Origin: Actinobacillus sp.
Lineage (GTDB): Bacteria > Pseudomonadota > Gammaproteobacteria > Enterobacterales > Pasteurellaceae
Length of the DNA stretch: 25,282 nt
Direction: 5' to 3'
Assembly (NCBI GenBank): GCA_020026075.1
Contig: JAHHQZ010000027.1
Span: forward strand, 1-25,282
Shown here: positions 7,903 to 16,639 of the stretch, piece by piece
Layout: every line of letters begins with the position of its first letter
How positions within the stretch are numbered: the first letter of the stretch is position 1
The notes under the pieces: generated by a model
Database searches by the model: none
Seen by the model: only the letters and a program-made list of their open reading frames with translations
Told to the model about the DNA's origin: nothing
Translations under genes and position numbers: made by a program

Positions 7903-8379
7903 TTATCGTGATTTGGAACGAAAATCGTATATTTTTTGATTAGTTGAACCACACCATTTTAAGGTAGGATCCGCCTTGTCTTGTTCAAATTTTCCATCGA
8001 CCAGTACATCAATTAAACGTAATAATGTTAATTGTTCACCCGTAAGTTCTTCGAGGCGATACCCCGTCCAAGCCCATATATCTTTGTGAGGACATTGGGC
8101 TTTTACACGTGTTAAAAAACGGATAAGTTCAGGCACATTTTTTGGGTGAAATGGATCGCCACCACTTAATGAAAGCCCTTGTCGTGGAATGCGTTGATCG
8201 TTGAGATCGTTGATGATTTGTTGTGCAATGGCATCATCAAACGGTAAGCCAGCGTTAAATCGCCAACTGGCTTGGTTATAGCAGCCTTTGCAGTGGTGTT
8301 CGCAGCCACTGACAAACAACGTGCAACGCACGCCTTCACCGTTGACTACGTCCACTGGATAATATTGCATATAGTTCAT
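7903..8379 (-). CDS. nrdG: Anaerobic ribonucleotide reductase activating protein (radical SAM)
   Basis: NrdG uses a [4Fe-4S] cluster and S-adenosylmethionine to place the glycyl radical on NrdD, allowing dNTP synthesis without oxygen. The 158-residue sequence shows the radical SAM cysteines C26, C30 and C33 (CEHHCKGC), the SAM-contact motif SGGDP at 72-76, and the N-terminal NYMQYYPVDVVNGEG typical of the family; length is normal (about 155). Its ATG shares one base with the nrdD stop (TAATG), so translation is probably coupled to nrdD. No clear separate ribosome binding site is seen, which fits coupling. Confidence 0.96.
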   Translation of the reverse strand: MNYMQYYPVDVVNGEGVRCTLFVSGCEHHCKGCYNQASWRFNAGLPFDDAIAQQIINDLNDQRIPRQGLSLSGGDPFHPKNVPELIRFLTRVKAQCPHKDIWAWTGYRLEELTGEQLTLLRLIDVLVDGKFEQDKADPTLKWCGSTNQKIYDFRSKSR

Positions 8380-10505
8380 TAGAGGTGTTTTACTCGGCGT
8401 TGCACTTCTTCTTGTTTGCCTGCATTAAATGGCCGCGTGTCTGGGCTGCCTAAATAACCGCACACTCGGCGTGTAACAGACACGGTTTCGCTGTTGTGAT
8501 TACCACATTTAGGGCAGGTAAAGCCTTTGCTGGTGCAGGAAAATTCCCCTGTAAAACCACATTCGTAGCATTCATCAATCGGTGTGTTGGTGCCGTAATA
8601 TGGCACTCGCTCGTGGCTGTAATCCCATACGGTTTCCAGTGCGGCAAGATTGTGTTGCATATTAGGAAACTCGCCGTAGCAAATAAATCCGCCGCTCGCC
8701 AATGGCGGATAAGGCATTTCAAAGTCGATTTTGTCAAATGGATTGACCTTTTTTTGCACGTCTAAATGGAAACTGTTGGTGTAGTAGCCTTTGTCGGTGA
8801 CGTTTTCAATTACACCGAAAGCTTGGCTGTCTAGGCGGCAGAAACGGTCGCACAGGTTTTCACTTGGTGTGGAATAAAGGCTAAATGCGTAGCCTGTTTC
8901 AGCTTTCCAGCGTTGGGTGGCAGCGTTTAAGTACGCCACGATAGCTTGTCCTTTAGCTTGAAGATCGGCATTGTCAAAAATTGCTTTGCCGTACAAGGCG
9001 AAAATGGTTTCGTGAATGCCAATGTAGCCTAAGGAAATGGACGCTCGTCCGTTTTTGAAAATCTCAGCAATTTTGTCTGTTGGCCGCAAGCGAACCCCAC
9101 ACGCCCCTTCCATATACAAAATCGGGGCAACGTTGGCAGGCGTGTCTTCAAGGCGGGCAATGCGTGTCATTAGGGCTTTTTTCGCTAGGGCTAGACGTTT
9201 GTCTAAAATGCGGTAAAAGGCCTGTTCATCGCCGTTTGCCTCAATGGCGATACGTGGCAGATTCAGGCTAACTACGCCTAAATTATTCCGGCCATCGTGA
9301 ATTAGCTCGCCATTCTCTGTATAAGCGTTTAAGAAACTACGGCAGCCCATTGGTGCTTTGAATGAGCCTGTCACTCTCACTACTTGCTCGTAATTGAGAA
9401 TATCAGGATACATTCGCTTGCTGGCACATTCTAAGGCGAGTTGTTTGATGTCGTAATTAGGATCCGCCGGTCGCATATTTAAATTGTCTTTTAAGGTGAA
9501 CACCAGTTTTGGGAACACGGGGGTTTTGTGGTTTTTGCCTAAGCCTAAAATGCGGTTTTTCAAAATGGATTGCTGAATTAAGCGTGCTGCCCAGCTTTCG
9601 CCTAAGCCAAAACCTAAGGTAACGAATGGCGTTTGTCCGTTGGCAGTGTGCAGGGTGTTTACTTCATATTCAAGGGATTGGAATGCGTCAAAGCATTCTT
9701 TCTCTGTCAGTGCTTGGGCGTAAGCTTCTTTATTGGGAACCTGCCATTTTTCTGCTGTGGCTAGGTGCTTGGCAAAGCTGATTTCCACGAAAGGCGCTAG
9801 CACTTCATCAATTCGATTGATAGTAGTACCGCCATAAATGTGGCTTGCCACTTGGGCGATAATTTGTGCGGTAACGGCGCAGGCGGTAGTGATGGATTTT
9901 GGCGGCTCGATCTCCGCATTGCCCATTTTAAAGCCGTTGGTAAGCATTCCGTTTAAATCTACCAGCATACAGTTGAACATTGGGAAAAATGGCGAGTAAT
10001 CTAAATCGTGGTAATGAATTTCACCTTTTTCGTGAGCGAGAACCACATCTTTGGGTAATATGTGGTGTTTTGCGTAGTGCTTGGCCACGATACCAGCGAG
10101 CAAATCACGCTGAGTGGGAATAACTTTTGCGTCTTTGTTGGCGTTTTCATTGAGCAAACTGACATCACTTTGCTTGAGTAAACCTTCAATATCTTTGGTA
10201 AGGTGACTCTGCTTTTCACGTGCTAAATCACGGTCGTGGCGATATTCAATATAAGCACGTGCGATAGCAGGATAGCCGCTTGCCATTAAGGTATTCTCTA
10301 CACATTGTTGAATGTGGGCAATATCCAAAGGGAACGGCTGCTCGGCTAAGTCTGCAACAACGCAGGCCGTAATATTTTGGCAAAATTTGTCCAACGAGAA
10401 ATCTAAATGGGTGCTGGCATAGCCCTCTGCGGCAGCTTTCACTGCATTAAAAATACGTTTTTCATCAAAAGGACGCTTTGCGCCATCACGTTTACGAACC
10501 CACAT
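8379..10505 (-). CDS. nrdD: Anaerobic ribonucleoside-triphosphate reductase, large subunit
   Basis: Reduces ribonucleoside triphosphates to deoxyribonucleotides in anaerobic growth, using a glycyl radical and formate. The frame is open upstream to 10598, but I place the start at 10505 (MWVRKRDGAKRPFDEKRIF) because it has GGGAG seven bases upstream and gives 708 residues, close to the Escherichia coli protein. An ATP-cone domain occupies about the first 90 residues, then the catalytic barrel. The C-terminus carries four zinc-site cysteines (CYECG and CPKCG, about 15 residues apart) and the glycyl-radical loop RVCGYLGS, ending in QRRVKHL. It overlaps nrdG by one base and forms a two-gene operon. 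No FNR-type site was found upstream. Confidence 0.96.
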   Translation of the reverse strand: MWVRKRDGAKRPFDEKRIFNAVKAAAEGYASTHLDFSLDKFCQNITACVVADLAEQPFPLDIAHIQQCVENTLMASGYPAIARAYIEYRHDRDLAREKQSHLTKDIEGLLKQSDVSLLNENANKDAKVIPTQRDLLAGIVAKHYAKHHILPKDVVLAHEKGEIHYHDLDYSPFFPMFNCMLVDLNGMLTNGFKMGNAEIEPPKSITTACAVTAQIIAQVASHIYGGTTINRIDEVLAPFVEISFAKHLATAEKWQVPNKEAYAQALTEKECFDAFQSLEYEVNTLHTANGQTPFVTLGFGLGESWAARLIQQSILKNRILGLGKNHKTPVFPKLVFTLKDNLNMRPADPNYDIKQLALECASKRMYPDILNYEQVVRVTGSFKAPMGCRSFLNAYTENGELIHDGRNNLGVVSLNLPRIAIEANGDEQAFYRILDKRLALAKKALMTRIARLEDTPANVAPILYMEGACGVRLRPTDKIAEIFKNGRASISLGYIGIHETIFALYGKAIFDNADLQAKGQAIVAYLNAATQRWKAETGYAFSLYSTPSENLCDRFCRLDSQAFGVIENVTDKGYYTNSFHLDVQKKVNPFDKIDFEMPYPPLASGGFICYGEFPNMQHNLAALETVWDYSHERVPYYGTNTPIDECYECGFTGEFSCTSKGFTCPKCGNHNSETVSVTRRVCGYLGSPDTRPFNAGKQEEVQRRVKHL

Positions 10506-10520
10506 AAAAATCTCCCTGGT

Positions 10521-10555
10521 TGTCGATGTAAAAATTAAGGGGCAGAGTGTAGCAC
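10521..10555 (-). promoter_or_regulatory. Possible nrdDG promoter
   Basis: In the minus-strand stretch upstream of nrdD, TTTTCA is followed after 17 bases by TACACT, preceded by TGC as in extended -10 promoters. The -35 portion lies in the dispersed repeat at 10561-10586. Both hexamers match only four of six consensus bases. Position is approximate. Confidence 0.3.
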
Positions 10556-10560
10556 TGCAG

Positions 10561-10586
10561 AATTTTTTTGAAAATTCCGACCTAGG
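10561..10586 (-). repeat. Dispersed repeat copy 1 (upstream of nrdD)
   Basis: Minus strand reads CCTAGGTCGGAATTTTCAAA followed by more A and T. It matches copies at 12905-12931, 15571-15643, 17537-17580 and 20531-20564. It lies 56-81 bases upstream of the nrdD start. A second inverted half is not visible in this copy. Confidence 0.65.
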
Positions 10587-10643
10587 GTTAGTTTGCAAGA
10601 TTTTTTCTAATGGCTCAAATAATTGCCAACCTGAATTAGTCTT

Positions 10644-10670
10644 AAAAAAACAGCCACAATAATGTGGCTG
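10644..10670 (-). terminator. Intrinsic terminator after gnd
   Basis: Minus-strand CAGCCACA-TTAT-TGTGGCTG (10651-10658 with 10663-10670), then seven T. It lies 23 bases past the gnd stop and closes the zwf-pgl-gnd operon. Confidence 0.92.
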
Positions 10671-10692
10671 CTGGGTTTAAGGGTTGCTTGGA

Positions 10693-12156
10693 CTAAACGT
10701 CATATTTGGTGGAGGCAATGTCACCGCCGTGACCTGTCCAGTTGGTGTGGAAAAATTCACCACGTGGTTTATCGGTTCGTTCATAGGTGTGTGCGCCGAA
10801 GTAGTCACGCTGTGCTTGGAGCAAGTTGGCTGGTAACCACGCACTGGTGTAGCCGTCTAAGAAAGTGAGTGCGGAACTCATACAAGGCATTGGTAAACCG
10901 CTTTCGATGGCTTTGGCAACTACTTTGCGCCATTGCCCCATTGCGTTTTCTAAAATGGTTTTGAAGTAGTCGTCAGCACCTAAGAATACAAGGGCAGGAT
11001 CTTTGGCGTAAGCGTCACGAATATTGCCTAAGAAGGCGGAGCGAATAATGCAACCTTCACGCCATAACATTGCGGTTGCGCCGTAGTTGATGTCCCAGCC
11101 GAAGTTTTCGGAAGCCTCACGGATCAGCATAAAGCCTTGTGCATAGGAAATGATTTTTGAAGCAAGCAACGCTTGGCGTAATGCGTCTAGCCATTCAGCA
11201 CGATCGCCTGTTACTGGAGTAGTGTTTTTGCCGAACAGTTTCGCCATTGTTTCACGTTGGTTTTTCAAGGCGGATACGCAACGAGCGAATACCGCCTCAG
11301 TGATTAAGGTAAGTGGCACACCGAAATCAAGAGCGTTGATCCCTGTCCATTTCCCTGTACCTTTTTGCCCTGCGGTGTCTAAAATGTGCTCAACGAGTGG
11401 CAAGCCATCGCTGTCTTTGTGGGCTAAAATGTCGGTGGTAATGTCGATTAAATAACTGTCTAATTCCGTGCCTTTCCAGCTGGCGAAGGCATTGTGCATT
11501 GCATCATAGTCAAGGCCTAAACCGTCTTTCATAAATTGATAGGCCTCGCAGATTAACTGCATATCGCCGTATTCAATACCGTTGTGAACCATTTTGACAA
11601 AATGCCCAGCGCCGTCTTTGCCGACCCAGTCACAGCAAGGCTCGCCTTCTGGGGTTTTGGCAGAAATAGCTTGCAGAATGTCTTTCACATAAGGCCACGC
11701 CTCTGCGTTACCGCCAGGCATAATGGACGGTCCAAAACGTGCGCCGTCTTCGCCGCCTGATACGCCAGCACCCACAAAGCGAATACCTTTTTCTGCTAAT
11801 TCGTGTACACGGCGTGTGGTGTCTGGGTAGTTGGAGTTACCGCCGTCAATAATGATGTCGCCTTTGGAAAGTAACGGCACGAGGGCGTTGATGAATTGAT
11901 CTACAACATCACCTGCACGCACCATTAACATAATTTTGCGTGGCGCTTTAAGATCCGCCACGAGTTGTTCAAGGGAAAATGCACCTGTGATGTGAGCGTT
12001 GCCTTTGGCAGCGCCGTCTAGGAAATCTTGCACTTTGCTGGTGGTGCGGTTGTACGCCACTACGTTAAAGCCGTGATCTGCCATATTTAAAATGAGGTTC
12101 TGCCCCATAACGGCCAGACCGATAACGCCGATGTCGCCTTTTGCTTGTGTAGTCAT
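10693..12156 (-). CDS. gnd: 6-phosphogluconate dehydrogenase, decarboxylating
   Basis: Converts 6-phosphogluconate to ribulose 5-phosphate, CO2 and NADPH: the last oxidative step of the pentose phosphate pathway, in the cytoplasm. The frame is open to a TTG at 12177, but the ATG at 12156 (MTTQAKGDIGVIG) has AAGGA just upstream and fits the family, giving 487 residues. Motifs seen: nucleotide-binding GVIGLAVMGQNL, the loop GVSGGEDGARFGPSIMPGG, and the catalytic region HFVKMVHNGIEYGDMQLI with its conserved lysine. The C-terminus (FFHTNWTGHGGDIASTKYDV) is of the usual type. It lies 27 bases after pgl as the third gene of the operon. Confidence 0.96.
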   Translation of the reverse strand: MTTQAKGDIGVIGLAVMGQNLILNMADHGFNVVAYNRTTSKVQDFLDGAAKGNAHITGAFSLEQLVADLKAPRKIMLMVRAGDVVDQFINALVPLLSKGDIIIDGGNSNYPDTTRRVHELAEKGIRFVGAGVSGGEDGARFGPSIMPGGNAEAWPYVKDILQAISAKTPEGEPCCDWVGKDGAGHFVKMVHNGIEYGDMQLICEAYQFMKDGLGLDYDAMHNAFASWKGTELDSYLIDITTDILAHKDSDGLPLVEHILDTAGQKGTGKWTGINALDFGVPLTLITEAVFARCVSALKNQRETMAKLFGKNTTPVTGDRAEWLDALRQALLASKIISYAQGFMLIREASENFGWDINYGATAMLWREGCIIRSAFLGNIRDAYAKDPALVFLGADDYFKTILENAMGQWRKVVAKAIESGLPMPCMSSALTFLDGYTSAWLPANLLQAQRDYFGAHTYERTDKPRGEFFHTNWTGHGGDIASTKYDV

Positions 12157-12183
12157 AATGTAGTCCTTTTGAGTCAATGAAAA

Positions 12184-12891
12184 TTAGTGTTGGGTTAAAT
12201 AACGCGCCGCTGCTTGGTCTAAATACCATTCGGTACGTCCGTGATGTGCGTGAATTTGTGCCGCTGGGTATGCCAATGCGGCAGGGGCATTATTGGCGAT
12301 TTGTTCTAAGACTTTCGCTTTCGCCTCGCCTGTAACGAGATAGGTTAAACGCTGGGCTTGGCCTAAAAGTTTCGCCGTTTTGGATAAACGCCATTGCCCT
12401 GTTTGTGGGTGCTGAGCGAGCGTGGTTAAATGGTTGTCGGCGAAGTCTGTTTGCTGTGGGAAAAGCGAAGCGGTGTGGCCGTCATCGCCCATTCCTAAAA
12501 TAATCCAGTCAAAAATGGCGTTTGGCACATTTTGCTCAATTTCCGCTTGGTAGCGAGCTTGCTCGGCAGCGTGATCCGCCGTGCCGTTGATTGGGTGAAC
12601 ATTTGCCTGTGGCACGAAATCAAACAGCAGGCGTTTTGCCTCACCATAGTTGCTTTCTGTGGATTCTACGGCAACGAAACGCTCATCGCCCCACCAAAAA
12701 TGCAGATTTTGCCATTGAATGCTGTCTTTGTACGGCGCTTGCACAAGGGTTTTAAACAGCAATTTTGGCGTGCTACCCCCTGAGAGAGAAATATGCACCG
12801 CACGCCCTTGCTTGCTCAACGCTAGCATGTCGTCCACAATTTTGGTTACGGCAGCCTGTGCGTTGGGAAAAATGGTTAAATTTTCTAGCAT
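12184..12891 (-). CDS. pgl: 6-phosphogluconolactonase
   Basis: Hydrolyses 6-phosphoglucono-lactone to 6-phosphogluconate, between Zwf and Gnd. 235 residues, normal for the SOL/DevB type found in Haemophilus relatives rather than the E. coli YbhE type. Motifs: LSGGSTPKLL at 39-48, FWWGDERFV near 67 and the phosphate/active-site stretch GMGDDGHTASLFP near 133. An AGAAGGA ribosome binding site precedes the ATG at 12891. The 36-base gap after zwf is almost filled by a copy of the dispersed repeat. Confidence 0.94.
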   Translation of the reverse strand: MLENLTIFPNAQAAVTKIVDDMLALSKQGRAVHISLSGGSTPKLLFKTLVQAPYKDSIQWQNLHFWWGDERFVAVESTESNYGEAKRLLFDFVPQANVHPINGTADHAAEQARYQAEIEQNVPNAIFDWIILGMGDDGHTASLFPQQTDFADNHLTTLAQHPQTGQWRLSKTAKLLGQAQRLTYLVTGEAKAKVLEQIANNAPAALAYPAAQIHAHHGRTEWYLDQAAARYLTQH

Positions 12892-12904
12892 CCTGTGTCC
12901 TTCT

Positions 12905-12931
12905 AAAATTTTAACAAATATTCCGGCCTAG
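12905..12931 (-). repeat. Dispersed repeat copy 2 (zwf-pgl junction)
   Basis: Minus strand reads CTAGGCCGGAATATTTGTTA followed by AAATTTT. It overlaps the last codons and stop of zwf and ends 14 bases before the pgl start, so zwf has probably ended within the repeat. Confidence 0.6.
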
Positions 12932-14433
12932 ACTTTTTTCTTCATGCAGCCGTTGGGTTTACGCCAAAGGCGACCTGAGCGAGCCATCATTTTGTCCGCC
13001 TCTTTTGGTCCCCAACTGCCTGCCGTGTAGTCATAAACACGACCACCAGCGGCTTTGTAATCTAAAATCGGTTGCACAAATTTCCACGCAGCGTGTACGG
13101 CATCGCTACGAGCGAATAAGGTTGCGTCGCCTTTGATAGCGTCTAACAATAAGCGGTCGTAAGAGGTAAGCAAGCTCGGTTGAGCGAGATCACGGTAGCG
13201 GAAATCCATTGACACTTCTTTGGCCTCAAAGCCAGCACCAGGTTTTTTCAAGCCAAAGTGCATTGAAATGCCTTCGTCTGGTTGAATGCGGATGATCAAT
13301 TTATTTTCAGGGGCATTTTGGCTGAAAATTGGGTGCGGTGTGTTTTTGAAATGAATGACCACTTCCGTCACACGCACTGGCAAGCGTTTGCCTGTACGCA
13401 CGTAGAATGGCACGCCAGCCCAGCGCCAGTTGTTCACTTGGCAGTTTAACGCCATATAAGTTGGCGTGGTGGAATCTGTGGGTACGCCTTTTTCTTGCAA
13501 GTAGCCGACAACGGGTTTTCCGTCAATTTCGCCAGCTGTGTATTGCCCTAAAACGAGATTATTTTGTAAATCTTCTTGGCTTAACGGATTGAGCGAGTGC
13601 AAAACTTTCGCCACTTCGTCACGCATTGAATCGGCGTTGATGATCGCAGGCGGCTCCATTGCCACAAGGGCGAGGACTTGGAGTAAGTGATTTTGGAACA
13701 TATCACGCACCGCACCTGAGGCATCATAATAGCCGCCACGTTCTTCTACGCCTAAGGTTTCAGCGTTGGTGATTTCAACATAATCAATGTAATTGCGGTT
13801 CCAAAGCGGTTCAAATAAGCCGTTAGAAAAACGCAGAACGAGCAAATTTTGCACTGTCTCTTTGCCTAAATAATGGTCGATACGGTAAATTTGATGTTCT
13901 TTGAAAAAGCGATGAACTTGTAAATCTAAGGCTTTGGCAGATGCCATATCGTAGCCGAAGGGTTTTTCGATGATGATGCGTTTCCAACCATGATCTTCTG
14001 TGTTTAAACCGTGTGCGGCTAAGCATTCAGGAATAATGCCGTAAAGGCTCGGCGGTGTGGAAAGGTAGTACAGGGTATTGCCGTTGGTTTGGTATTTTTC
14101 GCTAAGTTCTGCTATGCGTGGTACTAATTTACCGTAGTCTACTGTGTCAGCAGTATCAATGGCTTGATAGTACAAATGTTGACAAAATTCATCAGCTAAT
14201 TTTTGTTCTTCGGCATCGTTAATGGTTAAATGAGATTGCAAAGCCTCAAACATTTTGGCACGGAAACTTTCATCAGTTAAGGCTGAACGTGCCACGCCTA
14301 GCACGCTGAAATGTTCATCTAAACGGCGTAATTTATACAGATTAAATAACGCAGGAATAAGCTTGCGATGGGTTAAATCCCCTGATGCACCGAAAATGAC
14401 GATGCAAGTTGGTTCTGTTGGTGTAAGCGCCAT
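12928..14433 (-). CDS. zwf: Glucose-6-phosphate 1-dehydrogenase
   Basis: Oxidises glucose 6-phosphate to the lactone and makes NADPH: the entry step of the oxidative pentose phosphate pathway. 501 residues, normal length. Motifs: coenzyme-binding GASGDLTHRKLIPALF at 15-30, IEKPFGYD near 155 and the substrate-binding RIDHYLGKE near 180. The ATG at 14433 has AGGAGA upstream. First gene of zwf-pgl-gnd. The C-terminus (NGCMKKKV) falls in the dispersed repeat, suggesting the repeat insertion or drift reshaped the last few codons. Confidence 0.96.
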   Translation of the reverse strand: MALTPTEPTCIVIFGASGDLTHRKLIPALFNLYKLRRLDEHFSVLGVARSALTDESFRAKMFEALQSHLTINDAEEQKLADEFCQHLYYQAIDTADTVDYGKLVPRIAELSEKYQTNGNTLYYLSTPPSLYGIIPECLAAHGLNTEDHGWKRIIIEKPFGYDMASAKALDLQVHRFFKEHQIYRIDHYLGKETVQNLLVLRFSNGLFEPLWNRNYIDYVEITNAETLGVEERGGYYDASGAVRDMFQNHLLQVLALVAMEPPAIINADSMRDEVAKVLHSLNPLSQEDLQNNLVLGQYTAGEIDGKPVVGYLQEKGVPTDSTTPTYMALNCQVNNWRWAGVPFYVRTGKRLPVRVTEVVIHFKNTPHPIFSQNAPENKLIIRIQPDEGISMHFGLKKPGAGFEAKEVSMDFRYRDLAQPSLLTSYDRLLLDAIKGDATLFARSDAVHAAWKFVQPILDYKAAGGRVYDYTAGSWGPKEADKMMARSGRLWRKPNGCMKKKV

Positions 14434-14466
14434 AGTTTCTCCTAATCACTATAAATTTGAGTTCGT

Positions 14467-14494
14467 ATTATGTGTATTGTTCCAAAAATAACAA
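14467..14494 (-). promoter_or_regulatory. Probable zwf promoter
   Basis: Minus-strand TTGTTA (14489-14494), 16-base spacer, CATAAT (14467-14472), 34 bases upstream of the zwf ATG. It lies in the 115-base gap after rbsR. No clear terminator separates rbsR from zwf, so some read-through from the ribose operon is possible. Confidence 0.5.
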
Positions 14495-14548
14495 TAGATT
14501 GCATATATTGAATTGAAAGTTATTTTATTTTTATACGCTAGGATTACA

Positions 14549-15544
14549 TTATGGTTTTGGCGGAGTGATGGAACCACGCGCCACAAAATAAGGGGCGACC
14601 GTGAATGTTTGAATAGGATCGTCTGGGCTTTGAATACGTTTTAATAACGCTGTTACCGCTAAATTTGCCAGTGCTTGTTTAGGCTGATGAATGGTAGAAA
14701 GGGGCGGAAAGAGAAAGCGTGCGAGCTGAATATCGTCATAGCCGATAATGGATAAATCCTGCGGAATGGCAAGCCCTGCTTGCTGTGCCACTTGATATGC
14801 CCCAACAGCGATAGTGTCGCTGCACGCAAAAATAGCAGTGGGACGTTCAGGCAGTGCCAGTAGTGCTTGCATCGCACTCACACCGCCCTCAAAATTAAAA
14901 TGACTGTGGCGAATCCACATTTTTGGCACGAAAATTCCAGCCTCGCCTAAATAATCCAAAAAGCCTTGTAAACGCTGACGAGCTAGGTGTTTTTCCAAAT
15001 CACCACAAATAATCGCCACTTTGCGATGCCCTGCCGCTGTCAAGGCTTGCGCCGCCAAACGACCGCCTAAATAGGAATCCTCATACACCGTATCCGCTGG
15101 AATTGGCTCCGCCCACCAGTCAATCACCACCACAGGCAAAGGTAGGCTCGGCAATGCGAGGTTTTGCGGTTCCGTACACATTAACAGCAAGCCGTCCACA
15201 CGCTTTTGCACGAACATTGCCAAGGACTTTTCCAACCGTTTAGGGTCGCCTTTGGTGTTGCACAGCATTAAATTATAGCCACGCTCACTGCACGCACTTT
15301 CCACGCAGGCGAGCATTTCCGCAAAAAAAGGGTTATCGCTAGTGGTAACCAGCATTCCCAGCGTGCCAGTGTGCTTACTTTTCAGCCCACGTGCCACAGC
15401 GGACGGCTGATAATTTAGCTCGTTGACCACCGCCATAATTTTTGCCTTAATTTCATCACTGACAAACCTTGTGCCGTTAATGGTATGGGAAACCGTAGAC
15501 GTCGACACCCCTGCCATCCGTGCAATGTCTTTCATTGTTGCCAT
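14549..15544 (-). CDS. rbsR: Ribose operon repressor, LacI family
   Basis: Represses the rbs operon and is released by ribose or a ribose phosphate in known relatives. 331 residues. N-terminal LacI-type helix-turn-helix (TMKDIARMAGVSTSTVSHTI, residues 3-22) and hinge helix with NYQPSAVARGLK at 48-59, then a periplasmic-binding-protein-like sensor domain. GGAG lies eight bases before the ATG at 15544. Last gene of the operon, 105 bases after rbsK, a gap filled by three copies of the dispersed repeat. Its target is very probably the perfect palindrome at 20567-20578. Confidence 0.94.
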   Translation of the reverse strand: MATMKDIARMAGVSTSTVSHTINGTRFVSDEIKAKIMAVVNELNYQPSAVARGLKSKHTGTLGMLVTTSDNPFFAEMLACVESACSERGYNLMLCNTKGDPKRLEKSLAMFVQKRVDGLLLMCTEPQNLALPSLPLPVVVIDWWAEPIPADTVYEDSYLGGRLAAQALTAAGHRKVAIICGDLEKHLARQRLQGFLDYLGEAGIFVPKMWIRHSHFNFEGGVSAMQALLALPERPTAIFACSDTIAVGAYQVAQQAGLAIPQDLSIIGYDDIQLARFLFPPLSTIHQPKQALANLAVTALLKRIQSPDDPIQTFTVAPYFVARGSITPPKP

Positions 15545-15570
15545 AAAACCAACTCCAAAAATGGAATAAC

Positions 15571-15643
15571 AATTCCAGCCTACTGTTTTTGTATTTTTAC
15601 CAAGGTCGGAATTTTCAAAATTTTTTTGAATATTCCAGCCTTG
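15571..15643. repeat. Dispersed repeat copies 3-5 in alternating orientation (rbsK-rbsR gap)
   Basis: Three copies of the core lie here: AATTCCAGCCTAC at 15571-15583, CAAGGTCGGAATTTTCAAAA at 15601-15620, and TTGAATATTCCAGCCTTG at 15626-15643. The middle copy can pair with either neighbour, giving two competing hairpins in the message between rbsK and rbsR. The second hairpin has a near-perfect stem of about 16 bases. Confidence 0.7.
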
Positions 15644-15649
15644 CTTTTT

Positions 15650-16579
15650 TTATGCGTGATCTGCTAAAAATTGTAAGGTTTCAGCACGGCTTGGGATAGA
15701 TGGCTGAGCGCCTAAGCGAGTAACGCTAATGGCGGCAGCAGCTTGGGCATAGCGTAAGGCGGCGCTCAAATTTTCCCCTGCTAGCCACGCTGCCACTAAA
15801 GCACCATTGAATGTGTCGCCAGCGGCGGTAGTGTCTTTGGGTTGCACGCAAAAGCCTGTTACACGTTCTGCGTGCCCGTTCATTTCACTGATGAAAACCC
15901 CTTTGGCACCGAGCGTTATCACAACCCATTGTACGCCTTTACGGTGGAAAAACTGTGCCGCTTGGCGAGCGCTTGCGTCATCGGTAACTTGAATACCTGT
16001 GAGCAACGCCGTTTCCGTTTCATTTGGGGTGATCATCGTTAATTTTGGATAAAGTTCGTCAGGCAAAGGACGTGCTGGGGCTGGGTTTAAAATCACTGGC
16101 ACTTGGTGTGCGTGAGCAATTTCCGCTGCTTGTAGAACGCCCTTTAACGGCGTTTCTAATTGTAATAATAAGCCTGCACTTTGAGCGATGGCGTTAGCGT
16201 GGCGTTCCACAAAGGCGCTGTCTAAGGCATTATTTGCCCCTGCGGCGAGTACAATGCTGTTTTCGCCCGCTTGGTTTACTTGGATAAACGCCATTCCTGT
16301 GGCACCCATTACGCTTTCCACGCCTTGTGTTGCCATTCCGTCTTGGCTTAGGGCGGTTTTTATCCGCTCACCAATCGCATCATCACCCACGCAAGCGAGA
16401 AATTCTACGGTGAGTTCAGGGCTTTTTAAACGCGCAGCGGCAACGGCTTGGTTCGCCCCTTTTCCCCCAAAAGCCAGTTGATAATCCACGCCTTGCACCG
16501 TTTCACCAGGCGCTGAAAAATGTGGCACGTGAATGACGTGATCCGCATTCACACTTCCCAAAATTGTGAGTTTTTTCAT
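15650..16579 (-). CDS. rbsK: Ribokinase
   Basis: Phosphorylates ribose to ribose 5-phosphate with ATP, trapping imported sugar for the pentose phosphate pathway. 309 residues, PfkB family. Signatures: GGKGANQAVAAARL at 38-51 and the C-terminal TTAAGDTFNGALVAAW near 247-262 with the catalytic base Asp in AGD. The ATG at 16579 has AAGGAA upstream. It follows rbsB after a 60-base gap that holds a strong hairpin, so it is probably expressed below rbsB. Confidence 0.96.
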   Translation of the reverse strand: MKKLTILGSVNADHVIHVPHFSAPGETVQGVDYQLAFGGKGANQAVAAARLKSPELTVEFLACVGDDAIGERIKTALSQDGMATQGVESVMGATGMAFIQVNQAGENSIVLAAGANNALDSAFVERHANAIAQSAGLLLQLETPLKGVLQAAEIAHAHQVPVILNPAPARPLPDELYPKLTMITPNETETALLTGIQVTDDASARQAAQFFHRKGVQWVVITLGAKGVFISEMNGHAERVTGFCVQPKDTTAAGDTFNGALVAAWLAGENLSAALRYAQAAAAISVTRLGAQPSIPSRAETLQFLADHA

Positions 16580-16600
16580 TGGTTTTCCTTATAGCATTCG

Positions 16601-16633
16601 TAAAAATCGCCTTTGATCTTGCAATCAAAGGCG
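16601..16633 (-). terminator. Partial terminator/stabilising hairpin between rbsB and rbsK
   Basis: Minus-strand perfect 10-base stem CGCCTTTGAT/ATCAAAGGCG (16624-16633 with 16608-16617), 6-base loop, then ATTTTTA. It lies seven bases past the rbsB stop and inside the operon. Likely effects are partial termination and protection of the rbsB 3' end. Confidence 0.8.
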
Positions 16634-16639
16634 TTGTTA

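Noticed and set aside
10506..10598. Upstream extension of the nrdD frame
   Set aside because: The extra 31 residues do not fit the family and cover the promoter and repeat; the ATG at 10505 has a good ribosome binding site.
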